NCBI GenBank assembly: GCA_013003145.1
Contig: JABDLH010000056.1
Location: forward strand, 1 to 5,749
Reading direction: 5' to 3'
DNA from: Flavobacteriaceae bacterium
GTDB taxonomy: Bacteria; Bacteroidota; Bacteroidia; Flavobacteriales; Flavobacteriaceae
Length of the DNA stretch: 5,749 bases
Part shown: piece after piece, positions 1 to 5,749 of the stretch
Position numbering within the stretch: the first letter of the stretch is position 1
How the letters are laid out: each line of letters starts with the position of its first letter
The notes under the pieces: model-generated
Told to the model about the DNA's origin: nothing
What the model saw: only the letters and a program-made list of their open reading frames with translations
Database searches by the model: none
Position numbers and translations under genes: made by a program

Positions 1-1
1 C

Positions 2-502
2 TATACCGCCCTGGGAGTAACCATAGGAACCGAGGAGGACAGCAAAGCCCTGAACCTGGATAAGCTCAGGTACCACAAGGTAGTCATCATGTGTGATGCG
101 GATGTGGATGGTAGCCACATTGAGACCCTGATCCTGACCTTCTTTTTCAGGTACATGCGCGAATTGATCGAAGGTGGTCACGTTTATATCGCAACTCCAC
201 CTTTATACCTTGTTAAGAAAGGCACCAAGAAACGTTATGCTTGGAATAATAAAGAGCGTGACGAGATCGCCGAAAGTTTTAATGGTAGTGTGAGCATCCA
301 GCGATATAAGGGTCTTGGAGAGATGAACGCGGAACAATTGTGGGATACTACCATGAACCCGGAGTTCAGGACACTGAGACAGGTGACTATCGATAATGCC
401 ACGGAATCGGATCGAATCTTCTCCATGTTAATGGGGGATGAGGTGCCACCGAGACGTGAATTTATTGAGAAGAATGCCGTTTATGCGAACATTGACGTAT
501 AA
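2..502 (+). CDS. gyrB: DNA gyrase subunit B, C-terminal part (5' truncated by window edge)
   Basis: This is the last 166 codons of the ATPase subunit of DNA gyrase, which with GyrA introduces negative supercoils into DNA in the cytoplasm. The open frame runs from base 2 without a start, so the gene begins upstream. The fragment starts inside the TOPRIM domain: [11 protein letters not shown], then the metal-binding acidic motif CDADVDGSH (fragment residues 31-39, the D-x-D-x-D of type II topoisomerases). It continues through the YIATPPLY segment and the [10 protein letters not shown] motif of the GyrB C-terminal domain, and ends [15 protein letters not shown]. Only a short stretch separates the PPLY segment from [10 protein letters not shown], so the roughly 170-residue insert of the E. 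coli protein is absent. ParE is the main alternative; the TIGTEED segment and the tail favour GyrB. A terminator follows the stop codon by about 20 bases. Confidence 0.96.
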   Translation, partial: YTALGVTIGTEEDSKALNLDKLRYHKVVIMCDADVDGSHIETLILTFFFRYMRELIEGGHVYIATPPLYLVKKGTKKRYAWNNKERDEIAESFNGSVSIQRYKGLGEMNAEQLWDTTMNPEFRTLRQVTIDNATESDRIFSMLMGDEVPPRREFIEKNAVYANIDV

Positions 503-521
503 CAATCCATAGTTACACAAC

Positions 522-551
522 AAAAACCTGCACCTCTGGTGTGGGTTTTTT
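522..551 (+). terminator. Rho-independent terminator of gyrB
   Basis: The arms at 522-534 and 538-550 pair over 13 positions, counting two G-U wobbles, around a three-base TCT loop. The 3' arm ends in a run of six T. It lies 19 bases after the gyrB stop. The outer pairs are A-T, so the G/C-rich core is about eight pairs. The structure ends only 22 bases before the next start codon. Confidence 0.8.
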
Positions 552-558
552 AGTTTTG
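551..558 (+). promoter_or_regulatory. Possible -7 promoter element of the DUF6588 gene
   Basis: TAGTTTTG matches the Bacteroidota -7 consensus TAnnTTTG exactly. It begins at the last T of the gyrB terminator and lies 15 bases before the ATG at 574, so the leader would be very short. I see no TTG (-33) element 17-23 bases upstream, where the terminator stem sits. The match could be chance in a T-rich stretch. Confidence 0.3.
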
Positions 559-573
559 GGCAAAACTGTAATT

Positions 574-1587
574 ATGAAAAAAATGATCCTGGCGGCTGCT
601 ATTATAGGTAGTTCCGCTTTAAGTGCTCAATCTAACGCTAATGACCTCCTGGCTGCAGGAGTTGAGGATGCAGAACGGTTTATGACAGATTACCTGTCAC
701 CGGTATCCGAGGCGTCTATCTATAGTATTTCTTCGGGCTGGTTTAATTCTGCCAGTGCCAAACCCCTGGGAGGTTTTGAGATCTCTGTGATCGGGAACCT
801 TACCGGTTTTAAGAATAAAGAAGATAAAAAGTCATTTATCCTGGATACCTCGGAATACGAGAACCTGCAATTCCAGGATGGTAGTATTTCTAAAGAAGTA
901 TCCACTGCATTGGGGGATATTGAAGGAATCGGGGTATTTGTAGAGGCAGAAGTTGCTCCCGGGATAACGGCCAGGGAAGATTTTGAACTCCCTTCCGGTC
1001 TGAGTTCAGAAGGTATTGATTTTATCCCTTCCGGCTACCTGCAGGGAAGCGTTGGTTTGATCAAAGGAACTGAGATCAAAGCGAGATTCCTGCCGAAGAT
1101 CGAGACAGACGAGGTCAGTATCAGCTTATACGGTATAGGTTTACAACACGAATTCACCTCTCACCTGCCCGCGGATAAGATCCTACCGATCGCGGTTTCC
1201 GGACTTATCGGCTATACCCATTTAGATGGTAGTTATGACTTTACCAATACCAGCATCATTGACGGGGAAAACCAGCGCATAGATGCCTCTATTAATTCAT
1301 GGAATTTCCAGGCAATCGTTTCCACCAGGTTGCCTGTGATCAACTTCTATGGTGCTTTAGGCTACCTGAGCGGTACCTCTACTACCGATGTATTGGGAAC
1401 ATACCGGGTTCAGTCAGGTCCCTTCCAGGAAACCTATACAGATCCATTTAGCATAGAGAAAAAGGCAAACGGGGTAACAGCCAACCTGGGAGCCAAGTTA
1501 AAGCTTGGATTCTTCAGGCTGAATGCAGATTACAGCCTGGGTGCCTTTAATAACCTTTCATTGGGAGTCAATTTCGGCTTCCGTTAA
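574..1587 (+). CDS. DUF6588-like exported outer-membrane beta-barrel-type protein
   Basis: This encodes a 337-residue protein with a Sec signal peptide: MKK, a hydrophobic stretch at about 4-16, and a likely cleavage at LSA|Q after residue 18. The mature part opens NDLLAAGVEDAERFMTDYLSPVSE, followed by a region with KPLGGFEISVIGNLTGF. I recognise this pattern from flavobacterial proteins annotated as DUF6588; that is from memory, not a search. The second half is rich in alternating polar and hydrophobic strands with Gly and aromatic residues (SLYGIGLQHEF, VSGLIGYTHLDGSYDF, FRLNADYSLGAFNNLSLGVNFGFR) and ends in Phe-Arg. This suggests an outer-membrane beta-barrel, but the function is unknown. 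The frame also opens at a GTG at 541, but that lies inside the gyrB terminator. ATG 574 gives the proper signal peptide and is preferred. No Shine-Dalgarno sequence is seen, as is usual in this phylum. Terminators on both sides suggest a single-gene unit. Confidence 0.85.
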   Translation: MKKMILAAAIIGSSALSAQSNANDLLAAGVEDAERFMTDYLSPVSEASIYSISSGWFNSASAKPLGGFEISVIGNLTGFKNKEDKKSFILDTSEYENLQFQDGSISKEVSTALGDIEGIGVFVEAEVAPGITAREDFELPSGLSSEGIDFIPSGYLQGSVGLIKGTEIKARFLPKIETDEVSISLYGIGLQHEFTSHLPADKILPIAVSGLIGYTHLDGSYDFTNTSIIDGENQRIDASINSWNFQAIVSTRLPVINFYGALGYLSGTSTTDVLGTYRVQSGPFQETYTDPFSIEKKANGVTANLGAKLKLGFFRLNADYSLGAFNNLSLGVNFGFR

Positions 1588-1615
1588 TCGTATACCAATT
1601 AACCGACCATTGTTC

Positions 1616-1656
1616 AATTCCCGGGACGCCTCAAGGTGTTACCGGGAATTTTTTTT
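1616..1656 (+). terminator. Rho-independent terminator of the DUF6588 gene
   Basis: The arms AATTCCCGG (1616-1624) and CCGGGAATT (1642-1650) pair perfectly over 9 bp. An inner stem, ACGCC with GGTGT around a TCAA loop, extends it after a small asymmetric bulge. A run of eight T (1649-1656) follows. It starts 28 bases after the stop codon. There is no matching A-run on the left side, so it should act only on plus-strand transcripts. Confidence 0.9.
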
Positions 1657-1692
1657 GCGTCCTTGTTGCTATTTTGAAAGCGATGGAAACAC

Positions 1693-1719
1693 AAAAAAAC
1701 AGCTTTCCGGGGAAAGCTG
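1693..1719 (-). terminator. Rho-independent terminator of the minus-strand lipoprotein gene
   Basis: On the minus strand, CAGCTTTC, a four-base CCCG loop and GAAAGCTG form a perfect 8-bp hairpin (1700-1719), followed by seven T (plus-strand A-run 1693-1699). It begins 30 bases beyond the stop codon at 1750. With the terminator at 1616-1656 it separates two convergent genes, each with its own terminator. Confidence 0.88.
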
Positions 1720-1749
1720 CTTTAGGCATATATGGGAAAATTTGGGGAC

Positions 1750-2121
1750 TTATTCTCTGAAGGCAAGCACATTGCCTTTCTCATCTTCCAGGAAGGTTCC
1801 TTCCGGGGTTTCTCTCATGCTTACCACCTGTTTTTCAAGGTCGGTACCGGGGTAAGTGATGGTGTAAAATCCATCCGCATACTCCCAGCTGAAATCTGTT
1901 TTAATTTCCAGGTTACTACCGTTATACTTATGGTAACGGCCAAGATAAACGTCGTTAAAAATCCATTCCTGTCTTACGGATTCCTTTTCGGTATCACTGC
2001 TGTTATTGATCTGCTCTTGTACCCAGATACCGATTACGGGATCATTATTATCAGGCACGCGGGTACAGTTACTCACGGCCACAAGGGTCAATAGCATTAC
2101 GAGGGAAAATAACTTTTTCAT
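1750..2121 (-). CDS. Small lipocalin-like lipoprotein, function unknown
   Basis: This encodes a 123-residue protein. It starts MKKLFSLVMLLTLVAVSNC, a short positively charged and hydrophobic signal followed by Cys19, consistent with a lipoprotein signal peptide. Asn at the position before the Cys is less usual than Gly, Ala or Ser. The mature part is about 105 residues. After a short polar linker it has a G-x-W motif (Gly31-Ile-Trp33), as at the start of lipocalin-like domains. Then come predicted short strands with alternating aromatic residues (QEWIFNDVYLGRYHKYNG, FSWEYADGFYTITYPG), ending in VLAFRE. This resembles small flavobacterial proteins annotated as lipocalin-like; the ligand and role are unknown. 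It would probably be anchored to a membrane facing the periplasm. The gene is convergent with the DUF6588 gene and divergent from mdh, with a private terminator. There is no Shine-Dalgarno sequence and no good minus-strand TAnnTTTG motif upstream. The coding reading is favoured over the overlapping plus-strand frames because it has a signal peptide and a matching terminator. Confidence 0.8.
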   Translation of the reverse strand: MKKLFSLVMLLTLVAVSNCTRVPDNNDPVIGIWVQEQINNSSDTEKESVRQEWIFNDVYLGRYHKYNGSNLEIKTDFSWEYADGFYTITYPGTDLEKQVVSMRETPEGTFLEDEKGNVLAFRE

Positions 2122-2208
2122 TAAAGTAGGTTAATTACAATTTGGGTCTAATCAGAACGAACCCTTTTTCCTTAGTATTGCCGCGATTCGATGTACTACA
2201 CAGCTTTT

Positions 2209-2244
2209 ACGAAAATTTTCGTTGAACTGCACTTTTGCGCAAAA
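2209..2244. promoter_or_regulatory. Pair of perfect palindromes in the divergent intergenic region (possible operator)
   Basis: Two perfect palindromes lie close together: ACGAAAATTTTCGT (14 bp, 2209-2222) and TTTTGCGCAAAA (12 bp, 2233-2244). Their centres are 23 bp apart, about two helical turns. They sit 88 bases upstream of the minus-strand lipoprotein start and 140 bases upstream of mdh. Neither is followed by a T-run on either strand in a way that suggests a terminator. Dyad sites like these are typical of dimeric DNA-binding proteins, but the A/T richness makes chance palindromes easier and I do not recognise the regulator. Confidence 0.3.
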
Positions 2245-2340
2245 ATTCCTCGATTAACTGCATTAATTAAATGCGGATGCCGGTGTAGCTGCCTGCTTTC
2301 ACATAATGTATTTCTGCCCCGGAATTAGTTAAAAAATCAG

Positions 2341-2348
2341 TATTTTTG
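2341..2348 (+). promoter_or_regulatory. Candidate -7 promoter element of mdh
   Basis: TATTTTTG fits TAnnTTTG exactly and lies 35 bases before the mdh start, which would give a leader of roughly 25-30 bases, rich in A. No clear TTG (-33) motif is found at the usual spacing; the region 2311-2330 has only TTCTG and TTAG as weak candidates. Confidence 0.5.
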
Positions 2349-2383
2349 GCAGGCAAGAATATAAACCTAAAAATTTACCACAC

Positions 2384-3310
2384 ATGAAAGTTACCATCGT
2401 AGGGGCAGGGGCCGTAGGGGCCAGTTGCGCAGAATATATCGCAATCAAGGATTTTGCATCGGAAGTCGTGCTTTTGGATATCAAGGAAGGATTCGCGGAA
2501 GGAAAGGCTATGGACCTGATGCAGACCGCTTCCCTGAATGGATTTGATACAAAGATCACCGGGATCACCAATGACTACTCCAAGACAGCCGGAAGTGATA
2601 TCGCTGTGATCACTTCAGGAATCCCAAGAAAACCGGGGATGACCCGGGAAGAACTTATCGGGATCAATGCCGGGATCGTGAAATCTGTTGCCAGCAGCCT
2701 GTTGGAGCACTCTCCGGATGTTACGCTGATTGTTGTGAGTAACCCGATGGATACCATGACTTACCTGGTACACAAGACTACAGATATTCCTAAGAACAGG
2801 ATTATTGGTATGGGTGGTGCCTTAGATAGTGCCCGCTTTAAATACAGGCTTGCACAAGCTTTAGAAGCTCCTATTTCTGATGTAGACGGTATGGTGATCG
2901 GTGGGCATAGTGATACAGGTATGGTACCCCTGACAAGGCATGCCACCAGGAATAGTGTTAAGGTATCTGAATTCCTTTCAGAAGACCGACTCAACCAGGT
3001 TGCTGAAGATACCAAAGTTGGAGGGGCAACGCTTACCAAGTTGCTCGGAACCAGTGCCTGGTATGCACCGGGTGCAGCGGTTTCTGCCCTGGTCCAGGCT
3101 ATAGCCTGTGATCAGAAAAAAATGTTCCCGTGTTCTGCATTCCTGGAAGGGGAGTACGGACTTAACGATATCTGTATCGGGGTTCCGGTATTACTCGGGA
3201 AGAACGGGATTGAAAAGATCGTAGATATCGAGTTAGACGATGCAGAAAAAGCGAAAATGAAAGAAAGTGCTGAAGGAGTAAGCAAGGTGAATGAACTTTT
3301 GCAACTCTGA
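2384..3310 (+). CDS. mdh: Malate dehydrogenase (NAD-dependent, LDH-like type)
   Basis: This encodes a complete 308-residue enzyme that interconverts malate and oxaloacetate with NAD in the TCA cycle, in the cytoplasm. The N-terminal Rossmann fold shows GAGAVG (residues 7-12) and Asp32 at the end of the second strand, which selects NAD over NADP. The mobile substrate loop is SGIPRKPGMTR, with Arg82 and Arg88 as the dicarboxylate-binding arginines; Arg82 sits at the position that separates malate from lactate dehydrogenases. VSNPMD carries Asn120. GGALDSARF carries Asp148 and Arg151. GGHSDT carries the catalytic His175, paired with Asp148. The C-terminal half is intact (TKLLGTSAWYAPGAA, EGEYGLNDICIGVPVLLG), and the length is normal for the LDH-like family. 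Most relatives have Gly after the catalytic His where this protein has Ser176; from memory the HSDTG form is common in flavobacteria. The ATG at 2384 starts directly at the nucleotide-binding strand. A TAnnTTTG element lies upstream and a strong terminator downstream, so it is probably transcribed alone. Confidence 0.97.
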   Translation: MKVTIVGAGAVGASCAEYIAIKDFASEVVLLDIKEGFAEGKAMDLMQTASLNGFDTKITGITNDYSKTAGSDIAVITSGIPRKPGMTREELIGINAGIVKSVASSLLEHSPDVTLIVVSNPMDTMTYLVHKTTDIPKNRIIGMGGALDSARFKYRLAQALEAPISDVDGMVIGGHSDTGMVPLTRHATRNSVKVSEFLSEDRLNQVAEDTKVGGATLTKLLGTSAWYAPGAAVSALVQAIACDQKKMFPCSAFLEGEYGLNDICIGVPVLLGKNGIEKIVDIELDDAEKAKMKESAEGVSKVNELLQL

Positions 3311-3331
3311 TAGAGCTGACTGTTTAAAAGG

Positions 3332-3362
3332 AAAGAGCCGGGAATTTGTCCCGGCTTTTTTT
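3332..3362 (+). terminator. Rho-independent terminator of mdh
   Basis: AGCCGGGA (3336-3343) and TCCCGGCT (3349-3356) form a perfect 8-bp G/C-rich stem around a five-base ATTTG loop. The stem is extended by one G-U and three A-U pairs and merges into a run of seven T (3356-3362). It starts 21 bases after the mdh stop codon and separates mdh from secDF transcription. Confidence 0.92.
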
Positions 3363-3453
3363 GTGGCAAAACCGCTTTTTAATACGAGTACAGGGTGCAA
3401 ATGATACCTTATTATATAGGGCGACTTCCGATACCCGGGCTTAAAACATGATC

Positions 3454-3470
3454 TTCTGCCTCAGGCGGAA
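3454..3470. repeat. Small imperfect palindrome (hairpin) upstream of secDF
   Basis: TTCTGCC and GGCGGAA form a 7-bp stem with one G-U pair around a TCA loop. No T-run follows on either strand, so it is not an intrinsic terminator. It lies nine bases before the -33 element of the secDF promoter candidate. From memory, similar CTGCCTCAGGCGG-like palindromes are scattered between genes in some flavobacterial genomes, so it may be a copy of a dispersed short repeat; one copy cannot prove this. Confidence 0.35.
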
Positions 3471-3478
3471 TAAATAAA

Positions 3479-3509
3479 TTGTCAATTCTTGGTGTAAATC
3501 ATATATTTG
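3479..3509 (+). promoter_or_regulatory. secDF promoter (TTG, 20-base spacer, TATATTTG)
   Basis: A TTG at 3479-3481 is followed after 20 bases by TATATTTG at 3502-3509, an exact TAnnTTTG. Both motifs and the spacing fit the Bacteroidota housekeeping sigma-factor consensus. This is the best promoter match in the window. Transcription would start near 3515, giving a leader of about 38 bases without a Shine-Dalgarno sequence but with an A-rich stretch before the start codon. Confidence 0.7.
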
Positions 3510-3552
3510 CACGCTATTTACCAACACCATCTAATAAAAAAACGAGTGACCC

Positions 3553-5749
3553 ATGCAGAATAAAGGTCTGATTAAGCTTTTTGCTTTTTTGTTCGGGATT
3601 GTAAGTATTTACCAACTTTCCTACACATTCATTACTAGTAAGGTGGAAAACGAGGCAGCTGATTACGCAGCCTCCGTGATCCCGGCAAACGAGGAAGATT
3701 ACGTTGCTAAACGGGAGACCATAGAGGCCCGTTACCTGGACTCGATCGGTGATAACACCGTACTTGGTTACACAACCTACGAAGAGGCCAAGAAAAAAGA
3801 ATTGAACAAGGGACTGGACCTGAAAGGCGGGATCAACGTAACCCTTCAGATCTCTGTAAAAGACATTCTGAAAGGACTGGCAGACAACACCAAGAACCCT
3901 GTTTTTAACAAGGCACTGGCCATGGCCGATACCGCCTCTAAAGACAGTGATGACACCTACCTGAATCTTTTCTTCGATGCTTTTGACGAGATCAAAGGGG
4001 ATACCAAGCTGGCATCACCGGATATCTTTGCCAATAAAGGCTTAAGTGATGAGGTCAACTTCCAGATGACAGATGACCAGGTAAAGCCGATCATCCGAAG
4101 GAAGATAGACGAGTCTATCGTCTCTGCCTTCGAAGTACTGCGTGAAAGGATTGATGGTTTTGGGGTGACTCAGCCAAACATACAACGTGAAGGTACTTCC
4201 GGTCGTATCCTTGTAGAACTACCCGGGGCCAGGGATATCGCCCGTGCCCAGGACCTGCTCTCAAGCACGGCCCAACTGGAGTTCTGGGAAACCTACGAGC
4301 CCGGCAACCAGGCTTTGATAGGATTCTTTATCGAGGCTAATGAGCGACTGAAAAACATCGTTGGTGAAACCGAAACTGAAACGGTAAAAGAAGAATCAGA
4401 GATCGACTCTCTGTTATCTGACGTGGCACAGGATACTTTAGACCTGGGGTCGCAGAACAACCCACTTTTTGAAAAATTACAGTTAAATGCTCCCGGATAC
4501 GCTATCGGGGTAGCTGCTATTAAAGATACCGCGCAAGTAGGCGAGTGGTTAAGGATGCCTGAGATCAGGAGACTTTTACCGGCCGAAGTGCAGTTCACCA
4601 AGTTCCTGTGGGAAAGACCAACCCAGGGAGCCGAAGTGGCTACGCTTTACGCGCTTAAATCTAACAGGGACAATGAACCTCGTATCAGTGGAGACGTAGT
4701 AAGTGATGCCCGTGCCCAGTTTGACCAGTTTAACCGCCCTGCCGTGGGGATGGACATGAATGTCCGGGGTGCTAAGGAATGGGAGAAACTAACCAGCGAG
4801 GCCAACCTTAACAATACAGGTATCGCCATTGTACTTGACAATAAAGTATACACTGCGCCCGGGGTATCCCAGGTAGGTGGAATCTCAGGGGGGAGCTCAG
4901 AGATCACCGGTACATTTACAGTGAACGAGACCAAGGATATTGCCAACGTTCTCAGGGCTGGTAAGTTACCGGCATCGGCAGACATTATCGACTCTTTCGT
5001 CGTTGGTCCGTCATTAGGGCAGGAAGCTATAGACAGTGGTTTTATGTCGTTCCTGATCGCCATGGTATTGGTATTGGTTTGGATGATCCTTTACTACGGT
5101 AAGGCAGGTGGCTTTGCAGATGTTGCCCTGGTATTTAACATCGTACTCATTTTTGGAGTATTGGCCAGCCTGGGTGCGGTTCTTACACTGCCCGGTATCG
5201 CCGGTATCGTGTTAACTATCGGTATGTCTGTGGATGCTAACGTACTGATCTTTGAACGTATAAAAGAAGAATTAGCTAAAGGAAAAGGTAAAGGACAGGC
5301 CATCGCTGATGGATTTGGTAATGCACTTTCTTCTATCCTGGATGCGAACATCACAACAGGTCTTACCGCACTTATTCTCTTGGTATTCGGTTCCGGACCT
5401 ATTAAAGGTTTTGCGACTACCCTGATCATAGGTATCCTTACTTCCCTGTTCACGGCCATATTCATTACCCGACTATTGGTAGACTGGTATATTTCCGGGA
5501 AAGGTAGATCTCTTGATTTCAGTACGGGGATGACTAAGAACCTCTTTAAGAATATCAATGTCAATTTCCTTGGAAAAAGAAAGATAGCTTACATCATCTC
5601 TTCCATCCTGGTAGTGATTGGTATTGCTTCTCTGGTAACCCAGGGATTGGATCAGGGTGTTGATTTCGTCGGAGGACGTAATTACCAGATCCGTTTCGTA
5701 GACCCGGTGAGTCCGACAGAGATTACCGGAGAATTGACCGAAGTTCTTG
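3553..5749 (+). CDS. secDF: Protein translocase subunit SecDF, SecD-SecF fusion (3' truncated by window edge)
   Basis: This inner-membrane protein uses the proton gradient to help pull exported proteins through SecYEG. The ATG at 3553 is the first possible start: an in-frame TGA lies two codons upstream. The visible 732 codons cover all of SecD and the beginning of SecF. Seen in order: a first membrane helix at about 6-26; GLDLKGG (87-93), a SecD signature; the large periplasmic region with DGFGVTQPNIQREG (201-214) and LVELPGARD; an acidic low-complexity stretch at about 271-303; the NTGIAIVLDNKVYTAP and GGISGGSSEITG motifs (to 453); then a membrane block starting near 497. The block includes TIGMSVDANVLIFERIKEE, with Asp561 the expected proton-relay aspartate. 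The SecF part starts with a membrane helix at about 677-696 and the SecF signature GVDFVGG (702-708). No stop separates the two halves. Fused SecDF proteins in this phylum are around 1000 residues, so roughly a quarter lies beyond the window. The gene has its own promoter candidate. Confidence 0.96.
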   Translation, partial: MQNKGLIKLFAFLFGIVSIYQLSYTFITSKVENEAADYAASVIPANEEDYVAKRETIEARYLDSIGDNTVLGYTTYEEAKKKELNKGLDLKGGINVTLQISVKDILKGLADNTKNPVFNKALAMADTASKDSDDTYLNLFFDAFDEIKGDTKLASPDIFANKGLSDEVNFQMTDDQVKPIIRRKIDESIVSAFEVLRERIDGFGVTQPNIQREGTSGRILVELPGARDIARAQDLLSSTAQLEFWETYEPGNQALIGFFIEANERLKNIVGETETETVKEESEIDSLLSDVAQDTLDLGSQNNPLFEKLQLNAPGYAIGVAAIKDTAQVGEWLRMPEIRRLLPAEVQFTKFLWERPTQGAEVATLYALKSNRDNEPRISGDVVSDARAQFDQFNRPAVGMDMNVRGAKEWEKLTSEANLNNTGIAIVLDNKVYTAPGVSQVGGISGGSSEITGTFTVNETKDIANVLRAGKLPASADIIDSFVVGPSLGQEAIDSGFMSFLIAMVLVLVWMILYYGKAGGFADVALVFNIVLIFGVLASLGAVLTLPGIAGIVLTIGMSVDANVLIFERIKEELAKGKGKGQAIADGFGNALSSILDANITTGLTALILLVFGSGPIKGFATTLIIGILTSLFTAIFITRLLVDWYISGKGRSLDFSTGMTKNLFKNINVNFLGKRKIAYIISSILVVIGIASLVTQGLDQGVDFVGGRNYQIRFVDPVSPTEITGELTEVL

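Noticed and set aside
541..573. GTG start at 541 extending the DUF6588 protein by 11 residues
   Set aside because: The GTG lies in the 3' arm of the gyrB terminator, and the extension would put MGFLVLGKTVI before an already complete MKK-type signal peptide. ATG 574 is the better start.
235..905. Short minus-strand frames opposite gyrB and the DUF6588 gene
   Set aside because: They are fully contained in real genes, under 65 residues long, and have no recognisable features.
1523..2094. Two plus-strand open frames (1523-1855 and 1732-2094)
   Set aside because: They overlap the end of the DUF6588 gene, its terminator and the minus-strand lipoprotein gene. Their translations show no family-like motifs or sensible start context.
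2329..3369. Minus-strand open frames opposite mdh
   Set aside because: They lie antisense to an intact, motif-complete mdh, have Ser/Pro/Leu-rich compositions typical of shadow frames, and show no promoter or terminator of their own.
3311..3552. Possible small RNA or small gene between mdh and secDF
   Set aside because: Beyond the mdh terminator, one small hairpin and the secDF promoter, I see no coding frame with a plausible start and no second terminator that would bound a small RNA.
4293..5564. Minus-strand open frames opposite secDF (up to 156 residues)
   Set aside because: They are antisense to the well-conserved SecD coding frame, with shadow-like composition and no supporting signals.
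1..5749. Mobile element, CRISPR array, tRNA/rRNA, toxin-antitoxin or defence system
   Set aside because: There are no direct repeat arrays, transposase or integrase motifs, tRNA-like folds or paired small genes. The content is core housekeeping with two envelope proteins.

Overview
The window looks like a piece of a core chromosome from a member of the Bacteroidota, most likely the family Flavobacteriaceae. Four things point there: a GyrB C-terminus ending in a [13 protein letters not shown] tail, an LDH-like malate dehydrogenase with the GGHSDTGMVP motif, a SecD and SecF fused into one chain, and gene starts without Shine-Dalgarno sequences but with TAnnTTTG (-7) promoter elements. The genus cannot be fixed from the sequence alone.

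Layout: (1) 2-502, the 3' end of gyrB (+), closed by a hairpin terminator. (2) 574-1587, an exported outer-membrane-type protein of the DUF6588 kind (+), closed by a strong terminator. (3) 1750-2121, a small lipocalin-like lipoprotein on the minus strand, convergent with gene 2 and with its own terminator. (4) 2122-2383, a divergent intergenic region holding two perfect palindromes and an mdh promoter candidate. (5) 2384-3310, complete mdh (+) with a terminator. (6) 3311-3552, an intergenic region with a small hairpin and the best promoter match in the window. (7) 3553 to the window end, secDF (+), cut off just inside its SecF half.

Each gene visible at its 3' end has its own terminator, so the genes look like separate transcription units and not one operon. 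Their roles are ordinary: DNA supercoiling (gyrB), the TCA cycle (mdh) and protein export (secDF). The two poorly characterised envelope proteins would both need the Sec pathway that SecDF supports, but nothing here shows a specific functional link. I found no mobile element, CRISPR array, RNA gene, defence system or other clearly undescribed system. The points worth a second look are the two uncharacterised envelope proteins and the paired palindromes upstream of mdh.
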